NCBI GenBank assembly: GCA_023398295.1
Contig: JAEWSL010000043.1
Location: 1-8,164 of the forward strand
DNA: 8,164 nucleotides
Direction: 5' to 3'
DNA from: Elusimicrobiota bacterium
GTDB taxonomy: Bacteria > Elusimicrobiota > Elusimicrobia > Elusimicrobiales > Elusimicrobiaceae
Part shown: in pieces, positions 6,446 to 8,164 of the stretch
Position numbering within the stretch: position 1 is the first letter of the stretch
Layout of the letters: the number at the start of each line of letters is the position of its first letter
Position numbers and translations under genes: made by a program
The notes under the pieces: model-generated
Told to the model about the DNA's origin: nothing
The model's database searches: none
Seen by the model: only the letters and a program-made list of their open reading frames with translations

Positions 6446-7023
6446 ATTAAATATCTTTACGTGAATGCTGTTTGCTCAAATTCCAAAACTGTTGCAGAGT
6501 ATATTCTATCAACTGGGTGCTTACGGACAAAGATACCCTTCTCCCTAGAAAAGGGGATAAAAACAATGATCCCTACGAAGATTTTCGTGTGAGTTTAGGT
6601 GGTTTTGCTGCTTACGTTGGCCGTACGGAAATTCTAAAGTACATGATGTACGATATGCCCGAAAGCGATTTGTTGCACCGTGCGACTATATACGATAAAA
6701 TGCCTGCTGATAGAAATTATACAAGCACTATTAACATGACTTTATACGAAGTAGGTATAAACGGCAGAAGGTTTGACGATTTGGAATATCCTCTTATTCT
6801 CCCGTTTACCAAATTTATAAAAGAAGAAAAGAAGAAATGGGACGCATCTCGCGGCGTGGCAGATAAAATAAAGAAAGATTTAATAAAATCATTCAACGGC
6901 GGCGCGCCCAAACAGATATCCGACAGTAAAACGCTTGCCTTAGAAGAACAATTTAGCGGTCTTGGCGCAGCTGTCGGGCTTACAGGTTTTGCCGAACTGG
7001 CAAAACATCTAAAAAGCAGTTAA
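6446..7023 (+). pseudogene. 5'-truncated, frameshifted paralogue of the secreted four-cysteine protein
   Basis: This copy matches the gene at 5558 from about its residue 83 to the end. In one frame, positions 6446-6508 read IKYLYVNAVCSNS and on to IL, matching LKHQFVDAVCSDS and on to IL. From 6517 a different frame continues with VLTDKDTLLPRK against GLDDKVTVIPRK. Between ATT-CTA and GTG-CTT the copy has eight bases where the intact gene has 18, a net loss of ten that breaks the frame. After it, 23 of 29 residues match in the YEDFRVSLGG block, and in its first 33 bases the three differences are all silent. The signal peptide and three of four cysteines are missing. No ribosome binding site precedes any usable start; an open frame from TTG at 6472 exists but begins in the wrong frame for the homology. 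It is best read as a decayed duplicate or a non-expressed donor cassette. Its stop overlaps the smpB stop at TTAA. Confidence 0.75.
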
Positions 7024-7490
7024 AATTTGATTTTGTTTTTGAAGACGACTTCACTTTCCCGCGCAAGGTCTTTCTTCTTCTGCGTTTCGCGTTTATCGTA
7101 AAGTTTTTTGCCTTTTGCCAAGGCTATTTTAACCTTGGCCCACCCGTTTTTTATAAAAACTTCAAGCGGCACTATCGTTTGCCCCTGCGTTTGCGCGGCG
7201 GAGGTAAGTTTGTTTATCTCCCTCTTGTTAAGCAGAAGTTTGCGCGTTCTTGTGGGCTCAAGGGCGGTGTGGGTGTTATAGGCATAGGGTTTTATGTACA
7301 TATTGATAAGCCACGCCTCCTCTTTATCAACCCGCACAAAAGCGCCCTCAAGGGAGCATTCTTTTTCCCTCAGGGATTTTATTTCCGCGCCGAGCAGTTC
7401 CAAGCCTGCGTCAAAAGTCTCCAGAATAAAGTATTCGTGGAAGGCTTTGCGGTTGGTGTTGATTTGGAGGACGGCTTTGTTCCTTGGCAT
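7020..7490 (-). CDS. smpB: SsrA-binding protein SmpB
   Basis: SmpB binds tmRNA and brings it to stalled ribosomes for trans-translation. The 156-residue protein is of normal length and carries the family pattern throughout: NRKAFHEYFILETFDAGLEL (13-32), GAEIKSLRE (34-42), then the EAWLINMYIKPY strand, the RTRKLLLNKREI block, TIVPLEVFIKNGWAKVKIALAKGKKLYDKRE and a basic C-terminal tail. The ATG has only a weak ribosome binding site (GGTAG). It points away from the tRNA gene and converges on the truncated paralogue, sharing the TTAA at its stop with it. No dedicated terminator fits after its stop; the symmetric hairpin at 6407-6438 is the nearest. I looked for ssrA next to it and did not find it. 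Confidence 0.97.
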   Translation of the reverse strand: MPRNKAVLQINTNRKAFHEYFILETFDAGLELLGAEIKSLREKECSLEGAFVRVDKEEAWLINMYIKPYAYNTHTALEPTRTRKLLLNKREINKLTSAAQTQGQTIVPLEVFIKNGWAKVKIALAKGKKLYDKRETQKKKDLARESEVVFKNKIKF

Positions 7491-7665
7491 ATATTTTATT
7501 CTACCAAATTATCTGTTGCCAACGATATTAAACGGCGGTTTGGTGTTAACGGCGGAGATGTCGGGCGCACAATTGGTAAATCTGAAAAATCGCGCAACTC
7601 ACATAAACGAGAGTTTAACAAACGGCCATGTCAACGGCGCGCGTTTTTGCCGTTATCAATTAGTG

Positions 7666-7712
7666 CCGTCTTTGCGCGAGGTGAAGCCACGTCGCAGCTT
7701 TAGCGAAGACGG
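7666..7712. repeat. Long imperfect inverted repeat
   Basis: CCGTCTT (7666-7672) pairs with AAGACGG (7706-7712). The stem continues through a T-G pair and two G-C pairs. After a bulge on the right arm (7696-7702), an inner stem forms from GCGA (7676-7679) with TCGC (7692-7695) and GTG (7681-7683) with CAC (7688-7690). It resembles the small palindromic repeats scattered between genes in many bacteria, but only one copy is visible in this window. Confidence 0.35.
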
Positions 7713-7742
7713 GCGAACGCTCGGAAGCAATCTTCCAATCTT

Positions 7743-7779
7743 GCAGTTAGCATATTAACTGCGGTTTGTCTTATTTTTT
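7743..7779 (+). terminator. Terminator-like hairpin upstream of tRNA-Leu
   Basis: GCAGTTA (7743-7749) pairs with TAACTGC (7756-7762) around a six-base loop, followed by a T-rich stretch up to 7779 that includes six consecutive T residues. It would end a plus-strand transcript covering the hairpin-rich interval, if there is one. The 66-codon frame stops inside the right arm. Confidence 0.45.
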
Positions 7780-7802
7780 ATTTGTGTTATTATTCGTGTT
7801 AT

Positions 7803-7831
7803 TTGTAAAACAACTGTTAATTTAATAAAAT
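7803..7831 (+). promoter_or_regulatory. tRNA-Leu promoter
   Basis: TTGTAA (7803-7808), 17 bases, then TAAAAT (7826-7831; five of six). The predicted start near 7838 lies a few bases before the mature tRNA 5' end. Confidence 0.6.
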
Positions 7832-7840
7832 ATCTAAGAT

Positions 7841-7924
7841 GGGCGGGTGGCGGAATTGGCAGACGCGTACGGCTCAGGACCGTATGTCCGTAAGGACTTA
7901 AGGGTTCAAGTCCCTTTCCGCCCA
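7841..7924 (+). tRNA. tRNA-Leu (anticodon CAG)
   Basis: Folded by hand: acceptor stem GGGCGGG (7841-7847) with TCCGCCC (7917-7923), closing with one G-T pair, and discriminator base A at 7924. The anticodon stem TACGG/CCGTA closes the loop CTCAGGA, with anticodon CAG at 7875-7877, which reads CTG codons. A long class II variable arm with GTCC/GGAC is typical of leucine tRNAs. The T arm is AAGGG-TTCAAGT-CCCTT. The 3' CCA is not encoded (TTA follows), so it must be added by a nucleotidyltransferase. T-rich DNA follows the gene and may help termination. Confidence 0.97.
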
Positions 7925-8080
7925 TTATTTTTAAGGCCAAGTTTTTCTTCCAAGCAATTTTTACTTCTTATCATTATTTTCATTATTTTCTATCAAAATA
8001 TTTTTTAACTCCGCGTTAAGCAAGTTTAATTTTTCAAAAGCTACTTTTACCTCTCTCTATTTGCTAAAATAGACGTATCT

Positions 8081-8086
8081 TATAAT
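8081..8086 (+). promoter_or_regulatory. -10 box before the right-edge gene
   Basis: A perfect TATAAT lies 17 bases before the ATG at 8104, predicting a very short leader. No good -35 box is present at 16-18 bases upstream; TTGCTA at 8061 is only 14 bases away. Confidence 0.4.
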
Positions 8087-8103
8087 ATATACGCAGGTGC
8101 GCA

Positions 8104-8164
8104 ATGAAAAGTCTTAACAAAAAATCAGGGAAGCTTGCCCCCGTCAGCCTCAGAAGGCAAAAAG
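8104..8164 (+). CDS. N-terminus of an unidentified basic protein, cut by the window edge
   Basis: Twenty codons follow an ATG that has AGGTG four to five bases upstream and a TATAAT box before it. The visible residues are rich in Lys and Arg (MKSLNKK, SLRRQK) with no hydrophobic segment, which points to a cytoplasmic, perhaps nucleic-acid-binding protein. Too little is present to name it. The start signals are what support it as a gene. Confidence 0.6.
   Translation, partial: MKSLNKKSGKLAPVSLRRQK

Larger units (their letters stand above)
7491..7840 (+). other. Gene-poor, hairpin-rich interval between smpB and tRNA-Leu
   Basis: No protein-coding gene can be supported here. A 66-codon frame starts at an ATG at 7558 and stops at 7758. 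It has no spaced ribosome binding site and Arg/Ser-rich content without family resemblance. The DNA is rich in inverted repeats: AACGGC / GCCGTT (7634-7639 and 7649-7654), a long imperfect hairpin at 7666-7712 and a terminator-like hairpin at 7743-7762. This could be a structured RNA gene, a dispersed repeat or untranslated leftovers. I do not recognise tmRNA, RNase P, 6S or SRP RNA signatures in it. Confidence 0.5.

Noticed and set aside
6472..7023. 183-codon protein starting at TTG
   Set aside because: The first residues are out of frame with the homology to the intact gene and there is no ribosome binding site; better described as a frameshifted fragment.
7179..7758. Two long plus-strand frames crossing smpB
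   Set aside because: Most of each is antisense to the clearly real smpB; neither resembles a known protein or has start signals.
7491..7840. tmRNA (ssrA) next to smpB
   Set aside because: No tRNA-like acceptor or TTCGA T-arm and no tag ending in ALAA were found on either strand here.
7755..7940. 61-codon minus-strand frame opposite tRNA-Leu
   Set aside because: It is the antisense reading of the tRNA gene, a common false call; the tRNA folds fully.
1..8164. CRISPR array or insertion sequence
   Set aside because: No regularly spaced repeats, transposase reading or paired terminal inverted repeats were seen.

Overview
The window holds ordinary bacterial chromosomal genes flanking a less usual block of predicted exported proteins. 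The organism cannot be named from the sequence. N-terminal export signals, GGAGG-type ribosome binding sites, a tRNA without encoded CCA and moderate GC with many GCGC runs would suit an Elusimicrobiota-like bacterium, but this is a weak guess and no phylogenetic marker was compared.

Positions 1-2448, minus strand: a compact, overlapping pterin operon read queD > queE > folE > folP > a second QueD/PTPS-family gene cut by the window edge. FolE makes 7,8-dihydroneopterin triphosphate, which feeds two pathways. QueD (C-x3-HGH motif) and the radical-SAM enzyme QueE take it to the deazapurine precursor of queuosine. The second PTPS-family protein has Glu instead of the catalytic Cys (E-x2-HTH). 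That is the mark of PTPS-III enzymes, which replace dihydroneopterin aldolase (FolB) in folate synthesis, and it lies next to folP. The operon thus appears to carry one shared entry enzyme and two diverged paralogues at the branch point.

Positions 2449-3656: an intrinsic terminator, a DUF1189-like membrane protein gene on the minus strand, and a divergent intergenic region. There the -35 boxes of the two opposing promoters occupy almost the same bases.

Positions 3657-7023, plus strand: a 601-residue N-terminally anchored protein with a glycine-rich centre; its DNA changes abruptly from GC-rich to AT-rich near 4660. Next comes a 274-residue secreted protein with four cysteines, its own promoter and a strong terminator. 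Directly behind that terminator lies a 5'-truncated, frameshifted copy of the 3' two-thirds of the same gene. This block has no recognisable function and is the most novel part of the window. It could be a diversifying surface-protein locus, but that is inference.

Positions 7020-8164: smpB (minus strand), about 350 bases of gene-poor but hairpin-rich DNA, tRNA-Leu(CAG) with its promoter, and the first 20 codons of an unidentified basic protein.
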